From assembly GCA_035653615.1 (NCBI GenBank), contig DASRBN010000044.1, forward strand, positions 1 through 64,000: a DNA stretch of 64,000 bases, given 5' to 3'. Shown one piece after another: positions 34,527 through 42,616 of this stretch (within the stretch, counting starts at the first letter, position 1; every line of letters starts with the position of its first letter). The notes below the pieces were generated by a model. That model was not told the DNA's origin, made no database searches, and was given only the letters and a program-made list of their open reading frames with translations. Position numbers and translations under genes: made by a program. Source of the DNA: Ktedonobacteraceae bacterium (GTDB taxonomy: Bacteria; Chloroflexota; Ktedonobacteria; Ktedonobacterales; Ktedonobacteraceae).

Positions 34527-35380
34527 GCTATCAGTTCATTGTCACCCATCGGCACGAGTATGCCATTACGCTCATGTGCCGAGTGCTGGAGGTGTCGGTG
34601 AGCGGGTACTATGCCTGGTGCAAGCGCTCACCCAGTCAGCACAGCCGAGAAGATGTCCACCTGGCCGAGCACGTCAAGACCGCTTTTCAGGCTAACCGAG
34701 GGGTCTATGGTAGTCCACGAGTGCATGCGGAATTGCAAGCAGAGGGGATCACGTGTGGGCGCAAGCGCGTGGCTCGTCTGATGCGTGAACAGGGACTGCG
34801 TGCGCGCAAAGCGGTTCATCGTACCATCACCACGCAGAGCGATCCCCAGGCACAAATGGCTCCCAATCTGCTGGCCCGCGACTTCCATGCGGAGAAGCCG
34901 GACACCAAGTGGGTCGCCGATACGACCTACATCTGGACAACAGAAGGCTGGCTCTATCTGGCGGTGGTGCTTGATTTGTTTTCACGCATGGTGGTAGGAT
35001 GGTCCATGGCCGCCACTCAAGATGCCAGCCTGGTCATGCAGGCCTTGCAAATGGCTATTACTCGTCGTCGTCCAGCAAGCGGCTTATTGCACCACAGTGA
35101 TCGGGGCAGTACCTACACCAGCGAGAGCTATCAAGCCCTCCTGCGAGAGCAAGGGATGGTTATCAGCATGAGCCACACGGCCAATTGCTACGATAATGCC
35201 GCGATGGAAAGTTTCTTCCATAGTTGCAAAGGGAAGTGCATTGAAGAGGAGTCCTTTCAGACACGAGCCCAGGCCAGGGGGTGCATCTTTGAGTACATCG
35301 AAACCTTTTACAATCGCAAGCGGAGACATTCGACTCTTGAGTATCTGAGTCCGCTTGCCTATGAACGAGTCAGGTGTTAA
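34523..35380 (+). CDS. IS3-family transposase OrfB (DDE integrase)
   Basis: 285 aa from the ATG at 34523, which overlaps the OrfA stop (ATGA). HTH_21-like N-terminus (YYAWCKRSPSQHS, RVARLMREQGL) and an rve integrase core with the catalytic triad: VADTTYI (first Asp), HHSDRGSTYTS (second Asp) and DNAAMESFF (Glu). The C-terminus YIETFYNRKRRHSTLEYLSP is the family ending. No frameshift or stop was seen. Confidence 0.95.
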   Translation: MSYQFIVTHRHEYAITLMCRVLEVSVSGYYAWCKRSPSQHSREDVHLAEHVKTAFQANRGVYGSPRVHAELQAEGITCGRKRVARLMREQGLRARKAVHRTITTQSDPQAQMAPNLLARDFHAEKPDTKWVADTTYIWTTEGWLYLAVVLDLFSRMVVGWSMAATQDASLVMQALQMAITRRRPASGLLHHSDRGSTYTSESYQALLREQGMVISMSHTANCYDNAAMESFFHSCKGKCIEEESFQTRAQARGCIFEYIETFYNRKRRHSTLEYLSPLAYERVRC

Positions 35381-35420
35381 TCCCCAGGTTTGGGGCCGCC
35401 ACTTTTTCGGGTCAAGATCA

Positions 35421-35865
35421 ATTTATATATGAGGATTACAATAGATAGAAGAGGATCAGTATATATTCCAAATAACTAAATCCTACATGAAATGCTTCTA
35501 CTTCTCACTTCGAGTCTAAATGATCAACTGAACGAATTATGCCATAATCTGATCCAAAAGTCAATAGTATTTAAAAGGATAAAATCGTAAATAGAATAAA
35601 CTTCGATTTTGATCAAACACGCGATAAAAATGAGTATGAATAGCTCAATTGTTGAGTTCTTGTGAATCTTGTTAATTTTCTACATCTATAGCGGGAAGTA
35701 TAGTAAAGCTCTCCCATTCACCTCACTAGTATACCATGCAACAAGCGGAAGGAATCTACGTATATTGCATAGAAACAAATTTGAGACGCGCGGCTTCCAT
35801 TTTGAAGCAGCTTGGAGATGGGCCATTGAAGAAGCTCGAACGTCGAAGAAAGAACGAGGAAGACA
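35421..35865. other. AT-rich gap after the IS element
   Basis: 445 bp, clearly more AT-rich than the surroundings. A 66-codon open frame (35669-35869) ends inside it, but it has no ribosome site, no recognisable motif and a shadow-like composition; I do not call it. No RNA gene or repeat is seen. Confidence 0.5.
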
Positions 35866-36297
35866 ATGATGAATAGGGAAAGAATGTCAAGAAGCAGAAC
35901 AATAAGCAGAGGGACGACGCTAGGCCTTGATGAGCGTCTGGAAAGTATCTTGATTTACGCGGTCAGCCTGATCATCAGCTTATTCTTGCCATTGGGCTGG
36001 CTTCCAGGATTGATCATCTACTTTATTGAGAAAAATCGCAATGTGCGGGTACAGGCCGGGCAATCGGCAATTGTTTTCGGTGTACTCTCAGTACTCTACT
36101 TTGTGGTACATCTGCTGCAACATGTGTTTGGGCTGATCCCCATACTTGGTGGCGTTCTAGTTTTTGGCCTCGGCCTGCTGGCCTCGATCATCATGTGGGT
36201 CATGATCATCCTGGCGGTGTACCTGATTATTATGGTCTGGTTCCGGCCCAATTACCGCCTGCCGGTCATAGGCCGCTACCTCGGCAGCGGATTCTGA
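35866..36297 (+). CDS. DUF4870/Tic20-like membrane protein
   Basis: 143 aa. Three hydrophobic segments follow a basic N-terminus: LIISLFLPLGWLPGLIIYFI, QSAIVFGVLSVLYFVVHLL and ILGGVLVFGLGLLASIIMWVMIILAVYLIIM. The feature NRNVRVQAGQSAIVF after the first helix is the DUF4870 hallmark (usually R-x-HA-x-QAL). GAGGAAG lies shortly before tandem ATGs at 35866 and 35869. The role is unknown. Confidence 0.65.
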   Translation: MMNRERMSRSRTISRGTTLGLDERLESILIYAVSLIISLFLPLGWLPGLIIYFIEKNRNVRVQAGQSAIVFGVLSVLYFVVHLLQHVFGLIPILGGVLVFGLGLLASIIMWVMIILAVYLIIMVWFRPNYRLPVIGRYLGSGF

Positions 36298-36299
36298 TC

Positions 36300-36842
36300 T
36301 CATTTCTCGCGGTACAGCAATCCCAGCGTCAGGCCAAAGAAGAAATGACGCACAACATTCTGCAAAAACGAGGTCCAGTTGGCAAGCGGCGGCAACACAC
36401 CGCGCTTGATGAAAGGGTGATACTTATCCGCCAGGGGCGTCAACCACCACACAGAAACAATGAACGCCTCGCCGAAGATCACGCCTCTCAGCCAATCTGG
36501 ACCCGGCAAAAATCGCTTGAAAACCGCAGCATACAACTCCGCAAGCATCACTCCATTAACCAAATGTATCCCCCACGCCAGTAGGGGCCGATTGATCGCG
36601 CCCAGCGCCGATTGATCGGCCCTGTTGTCTAACTCCATCCTCGCGCCCACCGCCAATTGATCGGACTTTCCCGGCAACAATCCTTCGATGAAACGCACAT
36701 CGCTGAAGTGATTGCCGGTAACGGCCATATCAACCTCCATTTCCGCCGTATAGACGCCCAGAGCTACTATGCCCGCGAGAGCCGCGCGTCCGGGATGCCA
36801 GAAAGGTGAGACAATGTTTCGTAATATGTTCATGATATTCAC
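36300..36842 (-). CDS. Membrane-associated protein of unknown function containing a repeat-coded segment
   Basis: 180 aa. Hydrophobic segments at about 20-32, 93-106, 120-135 and 165-175 suggest a membrane protein; no family recognised. The segment around residues 70-88 (RADQSALGAINRPLL) is encoded by a complete type-B dispersed repeat at 36581-36623, and a half copy precedes it, so part of this protein derives from a mobile repeat. It is convergent with the DUF4870-like gene (2 bp between stops). Confidence 0.55.
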   Translation of the reverse strand: MNIMNILRNIVSPFWHPGRAALAGIVALGVYTAEMEVDMAVTGNHFSDVRFIEGLLPGKSDQLAVGARMELDNRADQSALGAINRPLLAWGIHLVNGVMLAELYAAVFKRFLPGPDWLRGVIFGEAFIVSVWWLTPLADKYHPFIKRGVLPPLANWTSFLQNVVRHFFFGLTLGLLYREK

Positions 36843-36956
36843 CCTTATTTAGATATTGCTTTGATTGAACTGTAATAGAGATGCGCGACGTGTCCATAAG
36901 GGATACATTCCTGGTGATTCCCCATCAGTCCCCAGGATGAGAGGAACAGACAATCA

Positions 36957-37048
36957 CGCGGGGGATTCTTCGCCTCGCTCAGAATGACAGGCCTGAGCGC
37001 AAATGCCGAAGCCCTGAGCTGAGCGAACAGGGAAGAATCTCTGCCTGA
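36957..37048. repeat. Degenerate type-A repeat pair
   Basis: One clear inverted copy (GGATTCTTCG...CAGAATGACA, 36962-36990) and a diverged partner ending GAAGAATCTC near 37040 lie in the 217-bp gap between two minus-strand genes. Confidence 0.6.
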
Positions 37049-37059
37049 CTTTTGAGGAG

Positions 37060-37914
37060 TCACCGCAGACGAGATACAAAAATGGCGGCGAGCGCGCCAA
37101 AGAGCGTCGCCACAAAATTCACCACATCATTATCTATCCATGGCACGCCGCGTAATGGTGTAGTCCTCGCCCCACAGCTATGGATGCGCCGTTCAGTCTC
37201 TTTGCCGCATGCCGGGCAATAGTACATGGCCTGCGCGGTTGCCCCCAGCAGGCTGTCGAAAAAACTTCCCGCCAGCCCGCTCAGCAGCGCAACAAATGGC
37301 AGTGATGCGAGCGAGCGGGGAAATCGCTGCAAACCCCAGAAAACGATGCCCAGCGAAAAAGCCCCCAGCGCCGAGGCCGCCGTCCCCAGGGGTGTAATAC
37401 CACCTGACGTTCCAGGTGAAACGCGCTTCCCCGAGGTGATCAAACGCGGGTCTTGCCTGCTGAGTACGCCCAGCTCCGTCGCCCAGGTATCGGCAGTAGC
37501 AGTGGCCAGCGCCCCCGTAAAACCGGCCCGCAATAACTTTGCGCGTGTTGATGAGCCGGACAGGCCATAGGCGAGCGACAGCAGAGTCGCGAGACCACCA
37601 TTTGCCGCCACCTGCCCGATATCGCGCTCCGAGCCTTTGCTGAACTTGTCCGCGGCGGCACTGGCTTTCTCGCGCTCGCGATAATGAGAGAACAGCGTCG
37701 AAGAGACGAAAAAATAAATGAGCGAGAGACCCCATGACCAGCCTCCCATAGCGAAAATCGTTGTGCCGACCGCAACCGTCCCGGCGACGCCGCTACGCGA
37801 AAGCGAACGACGGCGGCGTGCCAGCAGAGCAATGGTACTGCTGAAAACCAGGCCCAGCAGGAGTCTCCGTCCTTTCCTAGATGTGCTGCGTTGAGAACCA
37901 CGAGGCGGAATCAT
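37060..37914 (-). CDS. DUF92 / TIGR00297 integral membrane protein
   Basis: 284 aa from Met at 37914; the frame is open to 38001 and the true start is uncertain because neither has a clear ribosome site. Typical DUF92 features: SGVAGTVAVGTTIFAMGGWSWG, FSHYREREKASAAADKFSKGSERDIGQVAANGG, ATADTWATELGVLS and SPGTSGGITPLGTAASALG, in the family order, with about six membrane segments. Plant relatives act as phytol/phytyl-phosphate kinase-like enzymes; the bacterial substrate is unproven. A zinc-ribbon-like YYCPACGKETERRIHSCG lies near the end. Confidence 0.82.
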   Translation of the reverse strand: MIPPRGSQRSTSRKGRRLLLGLVFSSTIALLARRRRSLSRSGVAGTVAVGTTIFAMGGWSWGLSLIYFFVSSTLFSHYREREKASAAADKFSKGSERDIGQVAANGGLATLLSLAYGLSGSSTRAKLLRAGFTGALATATADTWATELGVLSRQDPRLITSGKRVSPGTSGGITPLGTAASALGAFSLGIVFWGLQRFPRSLASLPFVALLSGLAGSFFDSLLGATAQAMYYCPACGKETERRIHSCGARTTPLRGVPWIDNDVVNFVATLFGALAAIFVSRLR

Positions 37915-38091
37915 ATGCGAGCAAAGGTGAATGGACGAATGTACTTCAGCAACTTGCGCAGGTATGGTACGCGATGACGTTCTACGAACTATTCCGGGCA
38001 TCTATAACTACCTCTGAGAAAATATGGGCAATTTGTTACAGAAACATGATATTGCCAGTTCTATTGTAATGAAGGCTTTGCATAGAAGCAA

Positions 38092-38177
38092 GGATTCTTC
38101 GCTGCGCTCAGAATGACATGCCCCGGACGCACCCGGGTGCGTCCGGGGCATGTCATTCTGAGCGCAGCGAAGAATCC
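38092..38177. repeat. 86-bp perfect palindrome (type-A repeat pair)
   Basis: Two 43-bp arms meet with no loop at 38134/38135. The outer part is the type-A element (GGATTCTTCGCTGCGCTCAG start) and the inner part is CCCCGGACGCACCC against its complement. It could form a cruciform in DNA or a very stable hairpin in RNA. It lies 12 bp beyond the end of the RusA-type gene and could terminate its transcript. Confidence 0.95.
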
Positions 38178-38189
38178 GGGGTAAACGTT

Positions 38190-38645
38190 CTATGTCAGGA
38201 GTACATACTCTTTATCGAACTGCCAATCGGGCAGCGGCTCCAACTCAACGTAGAGGTGGGGATGTAAAGGATCAATGTGCTTCGTCAGGTGAATGTCTAC
38301 CACGCGGTTGTCGTTCAAGCTTAACCCTTCGCAAAGCGAGTCTAATGTGATCTTCAGGCCTCCATCGAGGTCTCTTTTGAGGGGTGTGGTGAAGTAGAAG
38401 TCGAGGAAGAGAGCTAGATAGCCCTGGCGAAAGTGATGACACAATTCATCGTGCAGAATGCCCCGTCGCTTGAGCGAACGCAGGGTCTCCTGCACTTGCT
38501 GTTTATAACGACGAGCAATCTGCGAACTCACGCGATGCCCATTCACAGTAGCATATTGTTCATTAATGCTGGGAGGCAGGGGTAAGGTAAGCTGCAACAA
38601 CTGTCCTTGTACGGCTCCTCCCCAATCCTCAAGCCGCTGTGACAT
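38190..38645 (-). CDS. RusA-type Holliday junction resolvase
   Basis: 151 aa. RusA-family endonuclease that cuts four-way junctions as a dimer. Seen: LTLPLPPSINEQYATVNGHRV (the PPSxNxxY opening) and the acidic cluster RDLDGGLKITLD (Asp92, Asp94, Asp102) with LNDNRVVDIHL (Asp112, Asp117). RusA genes are usually of phage origin, but no phage genes are nearby here. A perfect 86-bp palindrome, a potential cruciform, lies directly downstream; the pairing may be chance. Confidence 0.88.
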   Translation of the reverse strand: MSQRLEDWGGAVQGQLLQLTLPLPPSINEQYATVNGHRVSSQIARRYKQQVQETLRSLKRRGILHDELCHHFRQGYLALFLDFYFTTPLKRDLDGGLKITLDSLCEGLSLNDNRVVDIHLTKHIDPLHPHLYVELEPLPDWQFDKEYVLLT

Positions 38646-38900
38646 AAAAACCTCCTGATCGATGAGTAGGTAGTCCAGATAGGTTCTGTAGTACTTTTGG
38701 GAGAGTAGTAACGCGTGTATTGTATCATATCAATATGTCTTATCATATAGCTTATGGGGGATGCCCCTTATGGGTAGTTATCGTTGTCAAGCCCAAAAAA
38801 GCATGATACACTGCGTTCGTAGCAAGCGTTTCCAGTTTGTACGCGCCCAGGTGAAACAGTCAGCCATTATGCCGGGGTCTGGCGAAAGTGAGGAGTAAAA

Positions 38901-40421
38901 GTGATTACATGTAAACGCTGTGGAAAGTCAGTCCAGGCAGGCGCCATCTATTGCCCGGTCTGTGGTTTGCCCTTGTCGAATGAGCAGTCGGAACTACCGG
39001 CCTGGCTGGAATCGCTACGTACCAGCGAGCGACCCTCCGGATCGAAAGCATCAGCGGATGGGCAAGCAGGATACATGTCGCCCGAATTTTCTGAGGAGGG
39101 AGCGCTCCCGAGCTGGATGAGGTCGGAAAAATTGGACCTATCAGAGGCGGGTAATTCAGCAAAGATACCGGCCTGGCGCCCGTCTTCGATGCCGGCCCCT
39201 AATACCGATAGCGATTTTTTGCCCCCAGCAGGTTTCGCTGCCAGTTCTCTGATCGATGAGCAATCCTTGCCATCATGGTTACAGGAGAAGCAGCCGGGAG
39301 CGAGCTCGCCCGCGCCGAAGAACATCGAAGCCTCCAGCCTGGTTCAACCAGACGCTTTACCCGATTGGATACGCAATTTGCCGCAGTCGCAACAATCATC
39401 AGCGGCCCAACCTCCCGCCCCAGGCAATAACCCACCATTCGCAGGCCAGAATAATCAGGCAGCAGGTATGGCCAATCCCGCTCCGGCCCCACAGGGCTTC
39501 TCTGCACGCGAGCTGATCGACCAGCAGGCATTGCCTTCATGGTTAGCAGGGCAGACGAGTTCACCCACACAGGCCAATCCACCAGGCTCGCAAGCCGCTT
39601 TTCATAACCAGGTCCCCAGCCCTGCGCCCGGCCAACCAGGTCCGCAATCAGGGATCGGCGCATCTTCGCTGATCGATACGAATTCCCTGCCGGGCTGGCT
39701 GCGCGAAAGCGAGCAGGGGCAGGGATACCCGCAACAGGGGTACATGCAGGCTCAGAACATACGACCGGGGCAACCTGGGCAGGCCCCAAATGGTAATAGT
39801 AACGGGGGAAATCTGACAGGAGCATCCCTGATCGATATGAACTCGCTGCCGGGCTGGCTCCGCGCAGCTGAAGAGGGTCAGGGACGACAAGAATCGATGG
39901 GTACGGCGCGGTCTACCCCGTCTGGCAATCCTCCACGTGTCGAGCACGTGCCCGTGCCAGGCCGCCCCCGTGGAGAAGTTGGACAGTATGAGCAGAGCGA
40001 GGTCGCGGCCAATGTCTTTTCTTCAATGTTAGGCGTTGCCTCATCCGCACCCTATTTCCCCTCGCAGCCAGGCTCCACTCCTGGATACCAGCAGGGATTT
40101 CAAGGTGAGTCGTTCCAGCAGCAGCCGGCACCCACGCAGATGAGGCAGATGCCTGCGCAATCGCCCAATCCATCCGGCGCCTTGCCGCAGGCCAACAACG
40201 CCATACCCACTATGCAGCCAGGACTGCCCGGTCAGGGATATCTACCAGGGGGACCCCAGGCATACGCGCCTGGCACGCCGGGACAGCAGTTGCCACCCTA
40301 TAGCGGAGCAGCATCACCGTCTCAGATCAACAATGGACAGAGGCCCGGCGCAAATCCCTCAGGGGGCAAACCGGCGCGACGAGGTTTCATCGAAACCATC
40401 CGAAGCTGGTTCAGTCATTAG
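38901..40421 (+). CDS. Zinc-ribbon protein with repeated LPxWL motifs
   Basis: 506 aa; GTG start at 38901 with GAGGAG 6 nt upstream. A zinc ribbon opens the protein (CKRCGK, then CPVCGLPLS). The rest is disordered and rich in Pro, Gln, Gly and Ser, with seven copies of a short motif LPxW(L/M/I): ELPAWLESL, ALPSWMRSE, SLIDEQSLPSWLQE, DALPDWIRN, LIDQQALPSWLAG, LIDTNSLPGWLRE and LIDMNSLPGWLRA. Several are preceded by (A/S)xxLID. The motif looks like a linear peptide ligand for a partner protein. The end is basic with a possible amphipathic helix (FIETIRSWF). Function unknown. Confidence 0.7.
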   Translation: MITCKRCGKSVQAGAIYCPVCGLPLSNEQSELPAWLESLRTSERPSGSKASADGQAGYMSPEFSEEGALPSWMRSEKLDLSEAGNSAKIPAWRPSSMPAPNTDSDFLPPAGFAASSLIDEQSLPSWLQEKQPGASSPAPKNIEASSLVQPDALPDWIRNLPQSQQSSAAQPPAPGNNPPFAGQNNQAAGMANPAPAPQGFSARELIDQQALPSWLAGQTSSPTQANPPGSQAAFHNQVPSPAPGQPGPQSGIGASSLIDTNSLPGWLRESEQGQGYPQQGYMQAQNIRPGQPGQAPNGNSNGGNLTGASLIDMNSLPGWLRAAEEGQGRQESMGTARSTPSGNPPRVEHVPVPGRPRGEVGQYEQSEVAANVFSSMLGVASSAPYFPSQPGSTPGYQQGFQGESFQQQPAPTQMRQMPAQSPNPSGALPQANNAIPTMQPGLPGQGYLPGGPQAYAPGTPGQQLPPYSGAASPSQINNGQRPGANPSGGKPARRGFIETIRSWFSH

Positions 40422-40448
40422 GTTTCAATCCCTAACAGGTTCAGGAAC
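40422..40448. repeat. Half CRISPR-repeat-like element
   Basis: Directly after the zinc-ribbon stop, GTTTCAATCCCTAAC matches the first 15 bases of the array repeat at 14 positions; the rest (AGGTTCAGGAAC) does not align without gaps. There is no second copy nearby, so it is not an array. It may be a remnant of another repeat type. Confidence 0.45.
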
Positions 40449-40628
40449 GGGGCCGGCTGGCTCCAGGGCCACCCTGTAGGGACAGCGCCTTGTGCCTGTC
40501 CTCTTGGAGCAGGCAGATCCGCAAGGGTCAAGTGTAAATGCATGAGGAAAATGTAATCAGTATTGTTCCTGAGGGGGGCATAGACATACATTCTTTCACA
40601 GCCGATTCGAGGACAAAGGACAAAGGAG

Positions 40629-42473
40629 ATGTATACAGAGACTAAACTGGAGGAGGGGCCAGGGCAGACTATGAATCGCAATCCAGCATCGGCCAATTCG
40701 ATTCTGGTTGTTGATTGTGGCAGCGTCTTCACAAAAGTTTCGCTGCTGGGTCTGGTCGAAAATCAGTATCGTCTGATGGCACGAGGTGAAGCGCCTACAA
40801 GCCTCTCGAACCCCGACGAAGATATTACGCGGGGTATTATCCAGGCAATTCAGCGCATCGAGCATATCACAGGGCGTCAATTGATAGCCGATGGACAAAT
40901 GATCTCTCCCGAACGGCCGGATGGAAATGGGGTAGACGTGTTTGTCGCGACCGTCAGCGTTGGAGGAACGATGCGGCTGGTTGTCCTCGGAGGCGTAAGC
41001 TCGGCCCTCAATGAACTTGCAACCCAGGCCGTTTCTGGACTCTACGCGGAAACCTATGCCGTACCCTCTCCTGCATTTCAGGCCGCCTCGAGTTCGAATG
41101 CGAATCCACCGGCGTCCTGGACGCCCGAACGGCTGGCTGCCGAGTGGAAGAACCAGTTGCAACGCATGCAAGAACTGCAGCCCGATGCCGTCCTGATTGT
41201 AGGCAATGCCGAAGGACCCGCAGGCGCGGCACCTCTACAAGAGGCATGCCAGTTGATCATAAACGCAGTACAATCCGGCGCGCTCGAAGCATACTCCCCC
41301 GCCAATACCTCGCGCCGCTTGCCGGTCCTCTATGCGGGCGCTCCCCAATATGTCGAAGCAGTGCGCACGATGCTCAAAGGGTTCGCCGAAGTTACCCGCA
41401 TCGACACACTCACCTCTCAGGCCCAGCTTGGACCCGTAAGCATGACCGCGATGGCTCTCTACGAGCGTGATATCATACAGAGCATTCCCGGATACGAACG
41501 TATGCGCTCATGGTCCGCCACCACACCCGTTGCTACGGCCAGTTCGCTGAGCAGCCTTGTGCGATTTCTTGCCCAGCACTACGCTATGAATGTTACTGCC
41601 GTCGATGTCGGTGGCACAAATACGACCGTCATGATGGCCAGCGAACGCGGCGAGTTTATCCCCATCGTAGATACCGGAATAGGAATCGGCCCAGGCATAG
41701 GAGCCATCCTACAAAAAGCAGGCCCACAACGCATTGCCCGCTGGCTTCCTTTTTCCATCAGCAACGAAGAATTGCAGCACTATGCGCGCAACTGCATGCA
41801 GCACCCGCAGGTGTTACCGGCAAATCAACGCGAACTGCACATCGCGCAGGCGTTCGCGCGTGAAGCAATGATACTCGTCCTCGAAGCGGCAGGTAACGCC
41901 CATCTTGGGCAATTCGAGGCCGACCTGATTTTAGCCACCGGAGGCGTCCTGGCCCATGCTCCTAAATTCGGCCAGGCCATGCTCATGCTGCTCGATGCCC
42001 TGCAACCGCGCGGCGTCACATCGATAATTCTCGATAGTACCATGTTGATTACGCAGCTGGGCGCCGTAGCCACCGTAGCGCCCATCGCCGCCGTGCAGGT
42101 GAATGAGAACGACGCCGTCGCGCACCGCCTGGGCACGTGCGTTGTACCCTATGGCACATTACCACCCGGCCAGAACGCCATCCGCGTTGGTGTAGAATAC
42201 AGCAACGGGCGGCAGGTGACGGTCGATGTCAAAAGCGGCTCCCTTGAAATTATCCCACTACGCATAAACGAGCAGGCATTGTTGACGCTCTATCCGGCGC
42301 CAACCGTTGATGTCGGCTTAGGACCAGGCGAAAGGGCGCGCGCGGCAGAAGAAATCGACGGAGGCCTGGTAGGACTGGTCATCGACGCGCGCGGCAGGCC
42401 CCTGGTACTCCCAAATAACGAGGCCGAGCGGCAGGCACGTTTGTTACAATGGATGCAAGTAATCGGCGCCTGA
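40629..42473 (+). CDS. MutL-type (glutamate mutase L family) actin-fold ATPase
   Basis: 614 aa; ATG at 40629, with a possible later start at 40671 (MNRNPASANS). The PF13941 pattern is seen: SILVVDCGSVFTKVSLLGLV, NVTAVDVGGTNTTVMMA, IVDTGIGIGPG and LILATGGVLAHAPKFGQAMLMLLDALQPRGV. MutL proteins accompany adenosylcobalamin-dependent glutamate mutase in some anaerobes, but no mutase gene is in this window, so the name gives ancestry only. An actin/hexokinase-like ATPase fold is likely. Confidence 0.82.
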   Translation: MYTETKLEEGPGQTMNRNPASANSILVVDCGSVFTKVSLLGLVENQYRLMARGEAPTSLSNPDEDITRGIIQAIQRIEHITGRQLIADGQMISPERPDGNGVDVFVATVSVGGTMRLVVLGGVSSALNELATQAVSGLYAETYAVPSPAFQAASSSNANPPASWTPERLAAEWKNQLQRMQELQPDAVLIVGNAEGPAGAAPLQEACQLIINAVQSGALEAYSPANTSRRLPVLYAGAPQYVEAVRTMLKGFAEVTRIDTLTSQAQLGPVSMTAMALYERDIIQSIPGYERMRSWSATTPVATASSLSSLVRFLAQHYAMNVTAVDVGGTNTTVMMASERGEFIPIVDTGIGIGPGIGAILQKAGPQRIARWLPFSISNEELQHYARNCMQHPQVLPANQRELHIAQAFAREAMILVLEAAGNAHLGQFEADLILATGGVLAHAPKFGQAMLMLLDALQPRGVTSIILDSTMLITQLGAVATVAPIAAVQVNENDAVAHRLGTCVVPYGTLPPGQNAIRVGVEYSNGRQVTVDVKSGSLEIIPLRINEQALLTLYPAPTVDVGLGPGERARAAEEIDGGLVGLVIDARGRPLVLPNNEAERQARLLQWMQVIGA

Positions 42474-42506
42474 CAATCAATCATCTTGCATTACATGTAT
42501 TGCTCG

Positions 42507-42559
42507 TTATCCACACGCGTGAACAGTTATCCACATGCTCTATTGAAATATGTGGATAA
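42507..42559. promoter_or_regulatory. Cluster of three consensus DnaA boxes
   Basis: Exact TTATCCACA occurs at 42507-42515 and 42527-42535 (plus strand) and at 42551-42559 (minus strand, seen as TGTGGATAA). They fill the 143-bp gap between two convergent genes, so a promoter role is unlikely. Spacing is 20 and 24 bp start to start. AT content is high just to the right (TGCATTTTT). dnaA or dnaN is not in the window, so the site may titrate or load DnaA. Confidence 0.75.
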
Positions 42560-42616
42560 CTGTTATGCATTTTTGGCGCGAAGGCAAACATATGTTGCCC
42601 TCCAATCTCCCCAACA

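Larger units (their letters stand above)
34161..35420 (+). mobile_element. Complete IS3-family insertion sequence, 1260 bp
   Basis: Two overlapping transposase frames are bounded by imperfect inverted repeats. The left end begins TGATCCTACCCCGAA (34161) and the right end, read inward on the minus strand, begins TGATCTTGACCCGAA (from 35420); about 18 of 25 positions match. The TG...CA ends are typical of IS3. No direct target duplication is clear (AAC on the left, ATT on the right), so the exact ends or later changes are uncertain. Both frames are intact, so it may still be mobile. Confidence 0.88.

Noticed and set aside
34150-35430. Target-site duplication of the IS3 element
   Set aside because: The bases outside the two ends (AAC and ATT) do not match, so I do not claim one.
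35669-35869. 66-codon open frame in the AT-rich gap
   Set aside because: No ribosome site, no motif, and it overlaps the start of the DUF4870-like gene.
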